Shown piece after piece: positions 40,386 through 51,780 of a stretch of DNA of 64,000 bases. The translations under genes and the position numbers were made by a program. The notes beneath the pieces are model-generated. The model saw only the letters and a program-made list of their open reading frames with translations, was not told where the DNA came from and did no database searches. Origin of the DNA: Nothophaeocryptopus gaeumannii (lineage: Eukaryota > Ascomycota > Dothideomycetes > Mycosphaerellales > Mycosphaerellaceae); assembly GCA_031771865.1 (NCBI GenBank), contig JASISA010000041.1:992001-1056000 (forward strand). Reading direction: 5' to 3'. Positions within the stretch are counted from its first letter, which is position 1. Each line of letters begins with the position of its first letter.

Positions 40386-43300
40386 ATGGCGAGAGGTCGC
40401 TCTCAAATGGGAGCATGGGGCATGCTGTCGCTGATTGCCGTCTTACAGGTCCAACTCTCTCCAGCGCTGCCAGCCTGTAAGTGAATGACCCATGACTGGG
40501 AGATCCGCGTTTCTCACATTATGAATAGACTCGCCACGACAATATGGTCGCGATTTCGTCACGACAACAACTCTGACAACGTGTGTCGAGAATTCGAAGC
40601 CAACACCGACCAAAGCGGTCCATCGAATCGATGATGGCCAAGTTCAGGTTCAAGACCCTCCGGCCAGCAAGACTGGACAATCATCCAACGTCATCTACCA
40701 GGTACAGGACGGACAGTAGGTCTCGCCATCTTACCGTACGATCTGCATCAGTGCTGACATGTGCCAGAATCCAAGCGCCAGCTCCGGAATATGGACCGAC
40801 GACGCAGCAAGTTGTGATGGCCATTGAAGCCAGCTCAACATCAAGCACTAGCACAAGTTCCACTTCCATTCTATCGGCTCGTGATGTGATAGCTCCAAGC
40901 ACGGTAGCCTATTACGCTGCCATATCATCTGTGACGACAAGTATCCCCAACAGTCAGCTCACTCCACTATCAACCTCAGAAGTACAGAGTGCTTCGTCTC
41001 TATCTGGAGCCACGAGCACATCAGGAAGCGTCGCAAGCTCTCTGAACCCTTCGCTCCAAACATCGGCACAGCCATTCTTGACATCAGTCGCAAGCTCTAG
41101 CAGCAGCCTCTCTATTGTCGACACAAGCACGCTAGCCAGTGTGCAACCTACGGCAACGTCCACTGTCAGTCAGCTTTCTGTGAGCGACATCTTCAAGGCT
41201 GCATCCTCTGTATCTGCTGAGCCAATACCTGCGCAATTCGTTCAGCGCACCGACCATCCTGTGCCGCGAAAGGGAGTCCAGCAACAGTCTCGAAAGCTAC
41301 AAACGAATAAGTTCTATTCTGCATTCTATCTAGCGGAACAGCTGTCGCCGGCTTTTACCTTCCCTTACTCAGTCGCGTGGTGCGGTGGCAGTACGAACGC
41401 TCAAAACAGCTGGGGCATTGCTATCTCGCACACTGAGCAGGAGCAGTGGGCAACTAGCCCTGGCAGTTGGATCAAGGACGCCGGCCAATGGTCGTTCTTC
41501 GGTGCTCCTGTGGGAATCAATTTTGTCATTTTGTCCGCAAGCGAGCTCGTTGTTAGCAAGAGCAATTACTCTTCGCAGTCGAAGCCTGGCCTGACCACGG
41601 ATTCTCTCGAATGGGGCTCTGTCAAGGTCAATCTCTTCGCTCCGCGGTGGCAAACACCAACCATTTCGTTCCCACTTGTGCAAGGCATGCCATTTATTAC
41701 TGGCGAGTACCATTGGGCTACACCCTTCTTGCAAACAACAGTCGGCTTCCGAACTTTGACCTACGTGGGTGCACTCCCTGGCAACAATACGCACAAATAC
41801 CAAACTGTGCTGTACAACAACCTGGAGTGGCTGATATACGTTACTCCCTCAGATCCCAGCTATCAAGCGAACTGTTTTGATCTCGACTCTTCTGGAATGG
41901 CGATCAATGGACCTTCTGGTTTCAATGGCTACATCCAGGTAGCCAAAGTACCCCGAACTGGGTCATTAGACGCAGATGTCGATCCCATCAAGATCTACGA
42001 TGCGTCAGCTGGTGCCTATCCGACGAGCGTCAACATCACTGGTAGCATAGCCGACTCGACTGGGACTTACAGTTTCTCTTGGACGAAAGGTGGTGATCAG
42101 AGCAAGTCCCTACTTATGTTTGCTCTACCACATCAAGTCGAATCATTTGATGCGGCGACCTCGAACGGTTTGACGAGACTGCAGCTGAACACCACGACAA
42201 AGGGTGTAGCGACAGCTGTCACTGGTCAAACATGGACTTTACAAGAAAGCGATCTACCCTTGAGCATGGGTTTCGATCCTTGGAAACCAGGTCAGACTTC
42301 CTACAAGACAATGACCAAACAGGCGCGCGACGTGGTGCATCAAGCCGCGGCATCTGAGCTCAACCAAGTGATATCACAGCAGTCTAATACCAGTAGCGTC
42401 TACTATGATGGCAAGGCATTGGCGAAGTTTGCGGCCCTGATTTACAGCATATACGGTGTGGTCGGCAACGATAACAACGTCACGCTCCCAAACTCGAAGG
42501 TCTCAAACGCCAAAGCATTATGGCAAAGCGGATTGCTAGAGCTACAGGATGCGTTCGCGACTCACATTAACAACGACTGGGCCAACGGCTCAACAAGGGA
42601 CACAGGTATCCGATACCCTCTGCAGTACGAGAGCGCTTGGGGAGGCATCGTCAGTGTAGGGTCGTACGTCACTGGGAACCCACTCGAGGACTTTGGCAAC
42701 ACGTACTACAACGACCACCATTTCCACTACGGCTACCTGGTCTATGCGGCAGCGGTCATCGCTTATCTGGATCCGACATGGCTGGCCAATGGCACAAACA
42801 AAGCTTTCATCGACACTCTCGTCCGCGATTACGCAAACCCGGACTGTGACGATGAGCTTTTTCCCTGCCACCGCATGTTCGATTGGTGGCATGGACATTC
42901 CTGGGCAGCTGGTCTTTTCGACTCTGGCGACGGGAAGAACCAGGAGAGCTCTTCTGAAGACACGATGGCCAGCTATGCCATCAAGATGTGGGGCCAAGTT
43001 ACAGGCGACGAAGCCATGCAAGCCAGAGGCAATCTCATGCTTGCCCTTCAGAAGCGGTCGATGCAAAAGTACTACCTCTACGAGGATAGTAACACCACAA
43101 CCTCGTCTGTGTTGCCTTCGCAATTTGTGGGCAACAAAGCTGCAGGCATTCTCTTCGAGAACAAGATCGATCACACGACTTACTTTGGCGCTAAGCGAGA
43201 ATACATCCAGGGCATCCACATGATTCCTATCCTCCCCTTCAGCGCATACATTCGCAGCCCTGGCATGGTCACCCAGGAATGGGCGGCGTATTTCAGCGCC

Positions 43301-43555
43301 TACACAAACTCGAGCGTGAACGACACCAACCAGGTACAGCTGCTGGGCTACGAAACGCCATACATCGACTTGGTGGCTCCCAGCTGGAAGGGTATCTTGA
43401 TGGCCAACTATGCCATCTGCAATGAGACTGCTGCTCGCGAGAGTTACGCCTACTTCAGCAACAGCAGTCTCATTGCCAATGAGCTCGATGGAGGAGCTAG
43501 CCAGACGTGGTATCTGGCTTACACGGCGTACTTGACGGGAGGGACTATTTTCTAG
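40386..43555 (+). CDS. ENG1: Secreted GH81 endo-beta-1,3-glucanase
   Basis: Three exons, 40386-40476, 40529-40715 and 40768-43555, over two 52-bp introns; 1,021 residues. The first exon supplies the signal peptide (MARGRSQMGAWGMLSLIAVL...); the long third-exon frame alone misses it. GH81 enzymes cut beta-1,3-glucan by inversion and act in cell separation, autolysis and remodelling of the wall. After a Ser/Thr-rich stalk (about 95-230: SSTSSTSTSSTSILS), the GH81 domain starts at NKFYSAFYLAEQL and includes FPYSVAW, SFPLVQGMPFITGEY, DHHFHYGYLVYAAAVIAYLDP (catalytic-Asp region), CRMFDWWHGHSWAAGLFDSGDGKNQESSSE-type block (catalytic Glu) and ILPFSAYIR. It ends LTGGTIF without a GPI signal. N-glycosylation sequons are common. 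Confidence 0.93.
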
Positions 43556-44319
43556 GCCGCTAATCTTTGGAGCGACATATGTGCATGGTAAGTATATGGT
43601 ATAAACTGACGACAGTGAACACCTAGAGGAAAGAGCAGAGGCTCAGGGATTCGGAGAAGGTGCATGGAATATGCGGAGTTGGACGGAGATTGCTCATTAC
43701 TGGCGTTCGGTTGGAAGATACAGACTCAATGATACCACGGAAACAATGGAGGAACAGTGCGAAGATGTATATATGATGACTGAAAGAGAATTCGTGGGGA
43801 CACCTCGTGGTCTCGTTCCCCACTCGTTCACGTGTCTTGCAGCAAAGCCAAGCACGGTGACGCACTGGCACCCTCAGCTCCTCGCTCTCCGCTCGCTCCG
43901 ATCTACAATTCTCACAACGGGAGCCTTGCCTCTCTCACTGCCATCAAGGTTACGGCCGGCGCAGGCATATATCAGACTTCCTGTCACTCTCTAATCATCT
44001 TCTCCAGGATAGAACTACAGGATTCCCAGTCGCAACAAAGTAACCAATGCGGCCGAAGCTGAGCTCCCAGGAGCTTCGCACTCTAGTTCTACCTTTCTAC
44101 CGAGGGTTCCGTCATACATGGCAGAGTCCACAAACTCCTCTCGACCCCGCCTCTGTTGGCGGAGTATCGGTGCAGGGAGCTCGTTTGTTTCGTGAGTGAA
44201 CAAGAAGAGAATACCTTCCGGACCATTTCGTCAAAGCTTCACTTCTTTCCTGCTGATTGAGAACGAACATCAATTACACATAAAGCGAGCATACAATTAA
44301 CTTGATACTCTAGATCACA
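43556..44319. other. Gene-free interval
   Basis: 764 bp between the glucanase and the cyclase-family gene, both on the plus strand. No coding or RNA signal recognised. Confidence 0.5.
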
Positions 44320-45385
44320 ATGTCTAGCCTTCCAGACTTCGATGATCTGCCGGCTGTGAAGGGCATGCCGCAAGGTATGACTTTGAGACCGAGTCCAAAA
44401 TGGTAGATACTGACGGGAAGCAGGTACTGCCTGGGGATTCTGGGACAAGAATGGCAAGAAAGACGTCTACGGCACCCTGAATCTCCTCACCCCAGAAGTC
44501 ATCAAAGCCGCCTACGCCGAAGCCAAAGACGGCGTCTCTGTCTCCCTCAATTGGCCCATCGGCGCCATCAAAACCCCCGGCTTCGGGCGCAAAGGTCTCG
44601 TCCACAAAGTCATGAGCTTCGTCGACAGCTCACTGTCTTGCCACGGCTACGATGACGAAGTCGAGTTCAACACCCAATGCAGCAGCCAATGGGACTCTCT
44701 CATGCACTTCCACCACCAACCCTCCGCATCCGGATACAACGGAACGCAGACCGACGTCGCCGCTCTCACCCAAGAACACGGCCACGAAGACCACGGTCAG
44801 AAACTCCCCACCCTAAACCACTGGCACAAACGCGGCGGCATGGTAGCCCGAGGCGTCCTCATCGACTACAAAAAATACGCAGACGAAATCGGCCGACCTT
44901 TGAACCCTTTCAGCGACGACAAAATCACCGTCGAAGATATCGAGACCATCGCAAAGAAACAGGGCGTCGAATTCAAAATCGGAGATGTAATCATCATTCG
45001 TTCCGGTTTCACAGAAGCACTGACTGGGATTTCTGGAGAGAAACAAGCCGAACTCATGGGCTCCCATCGCGTTTGCGGTGTCACAGGCGACTTACCAACC
45101 GTGAAATGGTTCTGGAATAAACATTTCTCCGCCGTCGCGGGGGATATGATTGCTTTCGAACATATCCCTCCGATTATCGAAGGGAAGGAAGGGCAGGTGA
45201 GCGATTTGGTATTGCATCAGTGGTTTTTGGGATTGTTCGGGATGTCGATTGGGGAATTGTGGGATTTGAAGGCGCTGAGCGAGACGTGTGAGAGATTGGG
45301 GAGGTATTCGTTTTTGTTGACGAGTGTGCCTTTGAATGTTCCGGGGGGCATTGGGAGTCCGCCGAATGCTTTGGCTCTTTTTTGA
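44320..45385 (+). CDS. Cyclase-family (PF04199) protein
   Basis: Two exons, 44320-44374 and 44424-45385, over a 49-bp GTATGA..CAG intron; 338 residues. The joint is GMPQ-GTAWGFWDKNG. The family includes bacterial kynurenine formamidases (KynB) and many fungal paralogues annotated as putative cyclases; substrates are unknown. Features are LNLLTPEVIKAAYAEAKDG, VSLNWPIG, DDEVEFNTQCSSQWDSLMHF, YNGTQTD, HWHKRGGMVARGVLIDY, GDVIIIRSGFTEA, MIAFEHIPP, LHQWFLGLFGMSIGELWDLKAL. The metal-binding motif of KynB, HxGTHxDxPxH, is here SSQWDSLMH: Asp and last His are kept but the first two His are not. Such a change is common to fungal members, so the chemistry may differ. Cytosolic. Confidence 0.85.
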
Positions 45386-45513
45386 GAAAAGCAGCTACCT
45401 GCCAAAAAAAAAAAGAGATGGTGATTCCAAACTAGCCATCCTATGTATTCATCCTCAATGCCGGTCATCAAAGCCTCAATCTCATCAATCCACATCATCA
45501 TTTCCCCCAGTCT

Positions 45514-45983
45514 TTAATCATAAGCAGTCCCACAAGTCAGATAAACGACCCCCGACTCAACACCCACCAACCTCGCTCCATTCACGCCTCCATAAACAGT
45601 CTGCCCAACATTCCCCTTCATGTAGCAAGCAGCCCCGGAGAGAGTGAAGTCCACACAGGCATTGGTCACAGCACACTTGCTAACGCATTCAGCTAGTCCA
45701 GAGACATACGTCGGCTGATTTGGAAGGTCTCCGCCCGCATGATCGATACCGCATTCGATGATGAAGGATTTGCCGTTGGAGATGACGGTCGTGCCGTTTT
45801 GGGAAGGGCAGGAGATGTCGTCTCGTTTGGAGAGGGGAGAATCGGTGCTGGGAGACATTTGTTAATTGGGGCGATGGGGTTTGGGTTCGGTATGACTGGT
45901 TCCGTGTACCTGATACCATGGCCTCTCGGGCTGGCCATTGTGAGGCCGAGAAGGGTGGAGGCGATGAAGATGAAGTTGTGCAT
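45514..45983 (-). CDS. Small secreted cysteine-rich protein, PAN/apple-like
   Basis: Two exons, 45983-45910 and 45847-45514, over a 62-bp GTACAC..CAG intron; 135 residues. A signal peptide (MHNFIFIASTLLGLTMASP) is encoded by exon 1, then a short propeptide ending in a Kex2-type Lys-Arg (SPLSKRDD). The mature part has seven Cys, spaced DISCPSQNG, FIIECGID, LAECVSKCAV, NACVDF, AACYMK, YLTCGTAYD. This arrangement (YVSGLAECVSKCA...CVDFTLSGAACYMK) resembles the PAN/apple domain, which binds carbohydrate or protein. The alternative unspliced frame lacks a consistent continuation. Secreted small Cys-rich proteins of fungi include effectors and wall proteins; no specific role is claimed. Convergent with the cyclase gene (about 130 bp between stops). 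Confidence 0.75.
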
Positions 45984-47191
45984 GTTGGAAGAGCGAATGT
46001 AGTGTGGTGCTTGAAAGGCTTGAGCTGTGGAGGTTGATGGTTTCTGATCTGCTGTTGTGAGGCTACATCAGTATTGACTCGACTGACATCTTATATGCTA
46101 TCCTGTTCACCTTCTAATTTGTCATGGTACATACCATACTTCTCCGCAGAACCTCAGCCTTTCGACAAAAGGCTCTGAAGTCGGACCCGAAATCAATACT
46201 CCTCTTTCGAATGCATACGATCGAAGACATGGCTTGCCGCACTATGCTCCACGTGCAGCTGCAGGCGTCCGCCTGTCAATGGTACCCTACGTGCTAGGGG
46301 CGGGAAATAGGACATTGGGCGCCTGAATGAGTTCTCATAACCAAATGAGGCTTTCCAATTGGCAATCAGCTTTTCAGACGTGAAGCCTGGATTTTTGGAC
46401 TCTTGATAGGCGTATTGCGGTGAGCGCAGAGGATCTCAGGTCTGTTACCGAGAGCGTGCAAAGGCTGCGCAAGCCTTGATTAGGGCCTCGTCGGCAGTGC
46501 GGCCAATACTCTTTGTAGAATCGATCAGCACCTAATGTGGAGCCTCTGTCATGCTTTATTTTGAGATCTAGATCTGCACTGCAGCCTGAGCGTTGTGAAT
46601 TGCAAGTATTGTACACAGTAAACTTGTGGGCGATTGCCGTCAAGTTTTTTGGTCATGCGAGGCAGTCTATGGAGGCGACAGCATCCATCGATGAGCCCAC
46701 AGCTTGGAGTGAGCGTGCTTGCGATTAAGATGTTGAGCTCCCGACCATGGACTTGATGATTGTTTGTTGTGATGTCGCCCTCGAGGACAATGCTCGACGA
46801 TTCTCAGGTGGTACGGGGAGATGGGTGGGCCAGCCGGCATTGTCACTGCAGCATTTCCTGCATCTAAAATTAGTCTTTTTGAAAGTCTAGATCCGAGGAC
46901 AAAGAACGTACATGATGTAGTACCTTCGGGGTTGTTTCCTTTGGGTCACGGAGCGTTGAGGCTGCCGATTGTTTCGATGCTAGGATCGCCCGTCACAGCA
47001 ACCAGGCTCGCGAATCAGGGGTAGAAGCCCGATGCGGATGAACAGGCTACATCAAGATGCCCCGACCGGTCTGAGTCCCATTTTGTAGGCGCTATTGCAT
47101 GAAGCAGATTCCGCGTGGCTAAGTATGGCCTGGTACGAATCTCCGAGCCTTGCCTTCGGTTCCAGCATCGTACCCCTCAGTCTCCAGTGGC
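45984..47191. other. Gene-free interval
   Basis: 1.2 kb. Open frames are short and none has domains or a signal peptide. No tRNA or repeat recognised. Confidence 0.45.
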
Positions 47192-48514
47192 TCAACCTGC
47201 GGCATCCGATACTTCAATCTCAGTTCGAGGCCGGGCTTTGTTTAAGCCTTCGAGCAGAACGCACGCTTTGCATACTGCCTGCGAGGAGAGGTAACCGCAA
47301 CGCTCACATTGGCCCAGCTTCTGCTTGAGCGCTACACCATTGCCGCCCTTCTTGCGTCCCTTCTTCTCCTGCTTGGTCCGAATAGGAATAGTGTTCTTAC
47401 TTGGGTCCGCGACAGCCTGATCGGGCTCCTGTCCAACGGCGACAGGCTTCACGGACATATTGATCTCAGTCTCGGTTCCGTTGACCGCAGCCTCGTCGTC
47501 TTGCCTGAGCTTCTGCTCCATGTCTGCCATTTCGCCTCCGCTCGACTTCCCGTTGGCAGTTCCACAGCCACCGGCAGCCTCGTCCTCTGCGCCTTTAGCG
47601 ACGGCTGCGTCTCCGCTTCCGCACGTGCCTTTGCAGTTGCCGTCTGCGTCTGGAACGAGCTTTGCCATGTCGATGCCAGACTGCACAACATCGAGGATAC
47701 TTTCAGGTCGAATGCGCTCCAGATTCTTGATCAGTGTGCGAGCAGACCCACGGAAGGCTTCTGGACTGTAGATGCATTCGGTACTGAAGTAGTCTAACTT
47801 CTTGTGATGTGCATACAGCACAATCTCCTTCTCGTAAGCGTACATGAGCGGCTTGGACCTCTTCACATTAGTAAAAGAAACCTCTCCATTCTCTGAAGGA
47901 ATAGCCTTGGCAGAAGGTGTGCTTGTGATAATGCTCGTGGCTCTGCTCAAACGAGGTAGATCCCCTCTCAGCAGGTTCATGAGCACCGTCTCCGCCACAT
48001 CGTCTGCATTGTGTCCTGTGACAACGTGTCCTACCCCAAGCATAGCGGCGCCTCGATCGAGTGCCTGCCGCCTGAAGACTCCGCAGTATGTGCAATTGCC
48101 TTTCTTGCCCACCTGTGCCACGACTTGGTCCATCGACCAGCCGTAGAGTTCTGCATAGCTCACGATCTTGAGCGGTAGCTCGTATTGCGTGGCATGTCTC
48201 CTCACGGCATCCAGGCTGTGGTCTCGATATCCTCGAATGCCCTCATCGACAGACAAAAGTATCAGATCAAGGCCCCAGTTGTTGCGGTCATTCAGCGTCT
48301 TCAGCACTGAGGCTAGGACTGTGCTATCTTTTCCGCCAGATGCGCCTATAGCTACTCTTTCAGCGTGCTGGAATAACTTCGTAGATTCCACCGTCTCGGC
48401 GACTTCATCTTCAAAAATCTGGATGAAGCATGGCGCGCATATTCGGGCGTGGTTCTTCGGTCGGAGGATTTGCGCGCGGGCCTTTTGGCAGATCTCGCAC
48501 GTCGCGGGCGGCAT
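47192..48514 (-). CDS. NCS6: Cytoplasmic tRNA 2-thiolation protein 1 (CTU1/NCS6)
   Basis: Single exon, 440 residues, ATG at 48514. Ncs6/Ctu1 with Ncs2/Ctu2 puts the 2-thio group on wobble uridine (mcm5s2U34) of tRNA-Lys, -Glu and -Gln, using sulfur from the Urm1 relay. An N-terminal zinc-ribbon pair Cys6-x2-Cys9 and Cys26-x2-Cys29 is followed by the PP-loop GASGGKDST (57-65) for ATP binding, LSVDEGIRGYRDHSL, the conserved GNCTYCGVFRRQALDRGA (two Cys around residues 140-145) and VGHVVTGHNADDVAETVLMN. The C-terminal zinc ribbon (CERCGYLSSQAVCKACVLLEGL) is typical. An insertion of about 100 polar residues (300-400) lies between core and C-terminal ribbon and varies between fungi. Cytosolic. Confidence 0.95.
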   Translation of the reverse strand: MPPATCEICQKARAQILRPKNHARICAPCFIQIFEDEVAETVESTKLFQHAERVAIGASGGKDSTVLASVLKTLNDRNNWGLDLILLSVDEGIRGYRDHSLDAVRRHATQYELPLKIVSYAELYGWSMDQVVAQVGKKGNCTYCGVFRRQALDRGAAMLGVGHVVTGHNADDVAETVLMNLLRGDLPRLSRATSIITSTPSAKAIPSENGEVSFTNVKRSKPLMYAYEKEIVLYAHHKKLDYFSTECIYSPEAFRGSARTLIKNLERIRPESILDVVQSGIDMAKLVPDADGNCKGTCGSGDAAVAKGAEDEAAGGCGTANGKSSGGEMADMEQKLRQDDEAAVNGTETEINMSVKPVAVGQEPDQAVADPSKNTIPIRTKQEKKGRKKGGNGVALKQKLGQCERCGYLSSQAVCKACVLLEGLNKARPRTEIEVSDAAG

Positions 48515-48776
48515 GTTGTTAACAGTGAGCGCAATACATCGAGTCGAGCGGCATAGGCATCAGTGGGAGAAAAGAAGAAGTGTGTCGCAATCGTAATCGT
48601 CTTGAAGTGTAGTGCATCACATTTGCAGCGCGGAATTGAGACCGCTGCATCAGACTCTAATCATCTCTAGCTAAATCCACCGCTCCTGCCATTATTATGC
48701 ATGTGCAGCGCTGTTCGCTTCCAGCGCTACATGTAAATCGTGCGATCCGATATCTCGCATGGTTCAACGCATCACT

Positions 48777-49700
48777 TCAATTCACGTTGACGTGGGTACT
48801 GGCCAATATGGTCAAATGCGGCCAAGACTTTGACCGCGTCTTCTTCTTGTTCTTCTTCTTCTTTGCACCGTTGGAGACGTCTTTCTCGGCTGTTCCGCGG
48901 CGCTGGCTCTCGTGCTCAAATGGCTTCAGGTCAAGCACGTCCATCATCTTTCTGAACCTCGCCTTAGCACTTGCTGAAAGTCTCGGGATCCTACGAACGT
49001 CTGTGGTGATGCAGGACTGGAAGCCTGGGCTGAAGTCTCCACTCTCGAACTCTTCCGTGGAGAAGTCTTGCGATTGCGCAATGGTGAGGCCGTCTGGAAT
49101 CTTCAGGTAAGCCAAAGTCGTTTGAGATGCGACATAGGAATCTTTTTCGCTTTGAGGGGAGAGCCGCAGATGAGACGCCCAGACATCAAGGCCGAAGTGC
49201 TTCATGAACAGTGGCCTGTTCAAGTCGAAGAAAGACGCCACGCTGCCATCTCCATTGCCAATACGTCTCAGCCAGTCTCGCTTTCGGTCATAGTGACAGT
49301 CCCACTTGCGATCAAACAAGTAGTCATGGTAGAGATCTCCGAGATTGTCGTCTTCCGCCGGGCCCCACCCGGGTAGTGCACCTATTTGAAGCATTCGTCG
49401 AATCTTCTTTAGCTCCGATGGAGAGAAGTGGTCCTCGTTGTCACACAGCTCCTGAAAGCACTGGAAGTCCCGAGACCAAGCTTTGCGAGTGTTTTTACGT
49501 TCATCGGCGGTTAGGTAGTCCTCTACGAGAAGCAGCAGCTCGGCAGGCAGCCGCGTTATGGTTGCATTCCCTCCGAAGCGATTGCAGAGCCGCAGCGCGT
49601 AGATGTTTGGGAGCAAGTTGAAGTAGGCCTCTGCATTGGCGCCGAGGACATCAACCTTAACCGGTGTAGCCCACGCAAATGCCGCGTTGATTGAAGGCAT
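48777..49700 (-). CDS. F-box-like domain protein with polybasic tail
   Basis: Single exon, 307 residues, ATG at 49700. Residues 47-65 (TITRLPAELLLLVEDYLTA) fit the first helix of an F-box (LPxELxxxIxxYL), which would link it to SCF ubiquitin ligases; the second half of the F-box is not clear. The middle is hydrophilic and Trp/Asp-rich (LYHDYLFDRKWDCHYDRKRDW), matching no domain known to me. The C-terminus has a strong basic stretch (KKKKNKKKTRSK, about 280-292), a plausible nuclear or nucleolar signal. Fungal genomes hold many orphan proteins of this kind. Divergent from VPS60 (681 bp between starts). Function unknown; the F-box assignment is tentative. Confidence 0.6.
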   Translation of the reverse strand: MPSINAAFAWATPVKVDVLGANAEAYFNLLPNIYALRLCNRFGGNATITRLPAELLLLVEDYLTADERKNTRKAWSRDFQCFQELCDNEDHFSPSELKKIRRMLQIGALPGWGPAEDDNLGDLYHDYLFDRKWDCHYDRKRDWLRRIGNGDGSVASFFDLNRPLFMKHFGLDVWASHLRLSPQSEKDSYVASQTTLAYLKIPDGLTIAQSQDFSTEEFESGDFSPGFQSCITTDVRRIPRLSASAKARFRKMMDVLDLKPFEHESQRRGTAEKDVSNGAKKKKNKKKTRSKSWPHLTILASTHVNVN

Positions 49701-50381
49701 AGCGAAGATGTGTTAGAGGCGCAGAGTTGATCTCACGCAGGTAGAGACAGGTTCTGCTGTTGAGTGCGAAGCTGTGTCTTACTTTCCGATGACAGAGGGT
49801 GGGAAGAGAAGCGGATGCCTGGGAAAGGATTCAGATCTGATGGCTGGTTATACTTGTCGAGCGCGTGTGTTGTGAACGCCAGACAGCAGTCACTAGGAGC
49901 ACATTGTAGTGTAGAAACGTCGTCTCCTTGTGCCTCGCGACAGAATTCGTTGTTGAGCGCTGTGCGCTTGGTCTTTCGCAAGTGTTGAGAGAGCGCGTAG
50001 CCCAACGACGGAGACCAGGCAGCCTTACGCGTCGTAATCTCCGAAGTACATGTAATTGCAAGTGAATAATGTTCGAGTGAGCACTCCAGTCAGTCGGCCG
50101 CCTGTCTCTTGCTCATACTGCCGCTGGAGCCGAGCCACAGATTTATTTCACGTCGTGGTGAAGTCACATTTGAAGTACCGAATTCGAAGGTATGCAGCTC
50201 AATATTGACTTCTAAATTGAGTTTGCGCTACTCACGACCTGCACCTTGAAGGCAACCACGACCTCTTTTGTCACGAAATTGCAAGAACCACCTCGCAGAA
50301 CGCTTTGTGAATCTTAGCATAAGCAGAACAGATAGTGCGGCTCGCGACGGACACTGTTCTTGGGGAAGATACAGCGGCAAC
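49701..50381. other. Divergent promoter region, F-box-like / VPS60
   Basis: 681 bp between start codons. No specific motif or RNA gene recognised. Confidence 0.5.
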
Positions 50382-51076
50382 ATGAACAGACTCTTCGGCG
50401 CAAAGAGCAATGCGCCCAAGCCCTCCCTCAACGATGCGATAGGCAAGGTAGGGCACAAGAACAGCACTCTCCATCTTCAGATATTGACCATTTCTAGGTA
50501 GACGGCAGAATAGAATCGATTGATGTCAAGCTCGCCAAACTCAACTCCGAACTCCAAACATACCAGCAACGGCTGAGTCGCATGAGAGATGGGCCCGGGA
50601 AGAACGCGATCAAGCAAAAGGCGATCAAGGTGCTGCAACAACGGAAGATGTACGAGTCACAGAAGGACCAGCTGCAGTCGCAGAGCTGGAACATGGAACA
50701 GGCAGGCATGATGCAGGACAACCTGAAGAACACGATGGCTACGGTGGACGCGATGAAGACGACGCAGAAGGAACTCAAGAAGCAGTATGGCAAGATCAAC
50801 ATCGACAAGATTGAGAAGATGCAGGATGAAATGGCGGATCTCATGGACATGGGTAACGACATTCAGGAGAGCATCAGCAGGAGTTACGATGTGCCGGAGG
50901 ATGTGGACGAGGCCGAGTTGGATGCCGAGCTTGAAGCGCTAGGGGAGGAAGTCGACTTCGGTGCTGAGGCTCTTGGCGAAGGCGAAATGCCCGGCTTCTT
51001 GACTGAGAGCGCTGGTCCGCCGCAGTTCATCGACGAGGCACCGGAGGCCGGCAAGGAGAAGCAAGCAGCTACGTGA
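50382..51076 (+). CDS. VPS60: ESCRT-III-like protein VPS60 (CHMP5)
   Basis: Two exons, 50382-50447 and 50498-51076, over a 50-bp GTAGGG..TAG intron in phase 0; 214 residues. Exon 1 encodes MNRLFGAKSNAPKPSLNDAIGK, the Vps60/CHMP5 N-terminus; the second exon starts VDGRIESIDVKLAKLN. Vps60 regulates late steps of multivesicular body formation by binding Vta1, which stimulates the Vps4 ATPase. The helical core (about 20-150) is rich in Lys, Gln and Met, and is followed by an acidic region (EDVDEAELDAELEALGEEVDF, about 165-185), the MIM-containing region bound by Vta1. Length agrees with orthologues (about 210-230). Endosomal membrane surface. Confidence 0.93.
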
Positions 51077-51308
51077 TTACCATTCTCATCAGATGTTATT
51101 TCACTTCACTGCCGCCATCCGTCTCACATCCGGCCCCACTTCGCGCAAAACGCCCGCTTTGTGCAACTTCCATCCGTTTGCTCCATGCACGAACGCGAAC
51201 AGCGCCACCAACGCCTGCACCACCTCGTCAGCCTGATCTTCACCTGATCAACAGTCCGAATTTCGCAACAAAACCGACTCCTGACTCCGACCGCATGAGA
51301 CATCCATC

Positions 51309-51780
51309 ATGGACAAGCAGGTGGAGGACATTCTCAAGCAAATGCGCGTATCAAGCAACAACGTCCAGGTTCTCGACGCCGACGACCCTCAAAAACTACT
51401 GCGGGCACTCGGGACAGCAGCGGCAGAATGGAAACGGTAACATCAACTTGCCACGACTTCAAGGTCACCATGAGCCATCCACCGCTCGTTCCCACTGGAA
51501 GCACGTCACACTAGATGATCTGGTGCCAGGTCAACGGCATGAAGGTAGCATTATTTACGTCCGGATCGTCGAAGTTGAAAAAGGGTTAGGAGCAATGATC
51601 AAAGTGATAGATGCTGCCGGCGCTACGGGCGAGGTGTGGTCTCTCATATTTCGCCCACTAGGTACAGGACCACTTCCAAAGAACATGATTATCGGCATTA
51701 AGGAGCCGTCCCTTGGTCACAACCATACCAAGCGGCTGGTGGCCATGTATGGGGAGGTCTCAATTAAGGTCGGCGGATGG
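51309..51780 (+). pseudogene. Relic of a TPR/SET-type protein N-terminal region
   Basis: An ATG at 51309 opens MDKQVEDILKQMRVSSNNVQ..LLRALGTAAAEWKR, which stops at a TAA (51438). In the next frame conserved-looking sequence goes on: VTLDDLVPGQRHEGSIIYVR (near 51500), GEVWSLIFRPLGTGPLP and MIIGIKEPSLG (near 51690). This block (D-L-x-P-G-x-x-H-x-G, then an IKEP) resembles the region before the TPR/SET domains in fungal SMYD-like proteins. TPR and SET parts are absent; after about 51780 similarity fades. A spliced reading (donor GTAACA at 51438) would delete the conserved DLVPG stretch. I conclude it is a fragment; the family call rests on pattern memory and is uncertain. Confidence 0.4.

Noticed and set aside
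45404..45414. Run of 11 A after the cyclase stop
   Set aside because: Just a short homopolymer; no sign of a retrotransposed poly(A) tail such as target duplication or intron loss.
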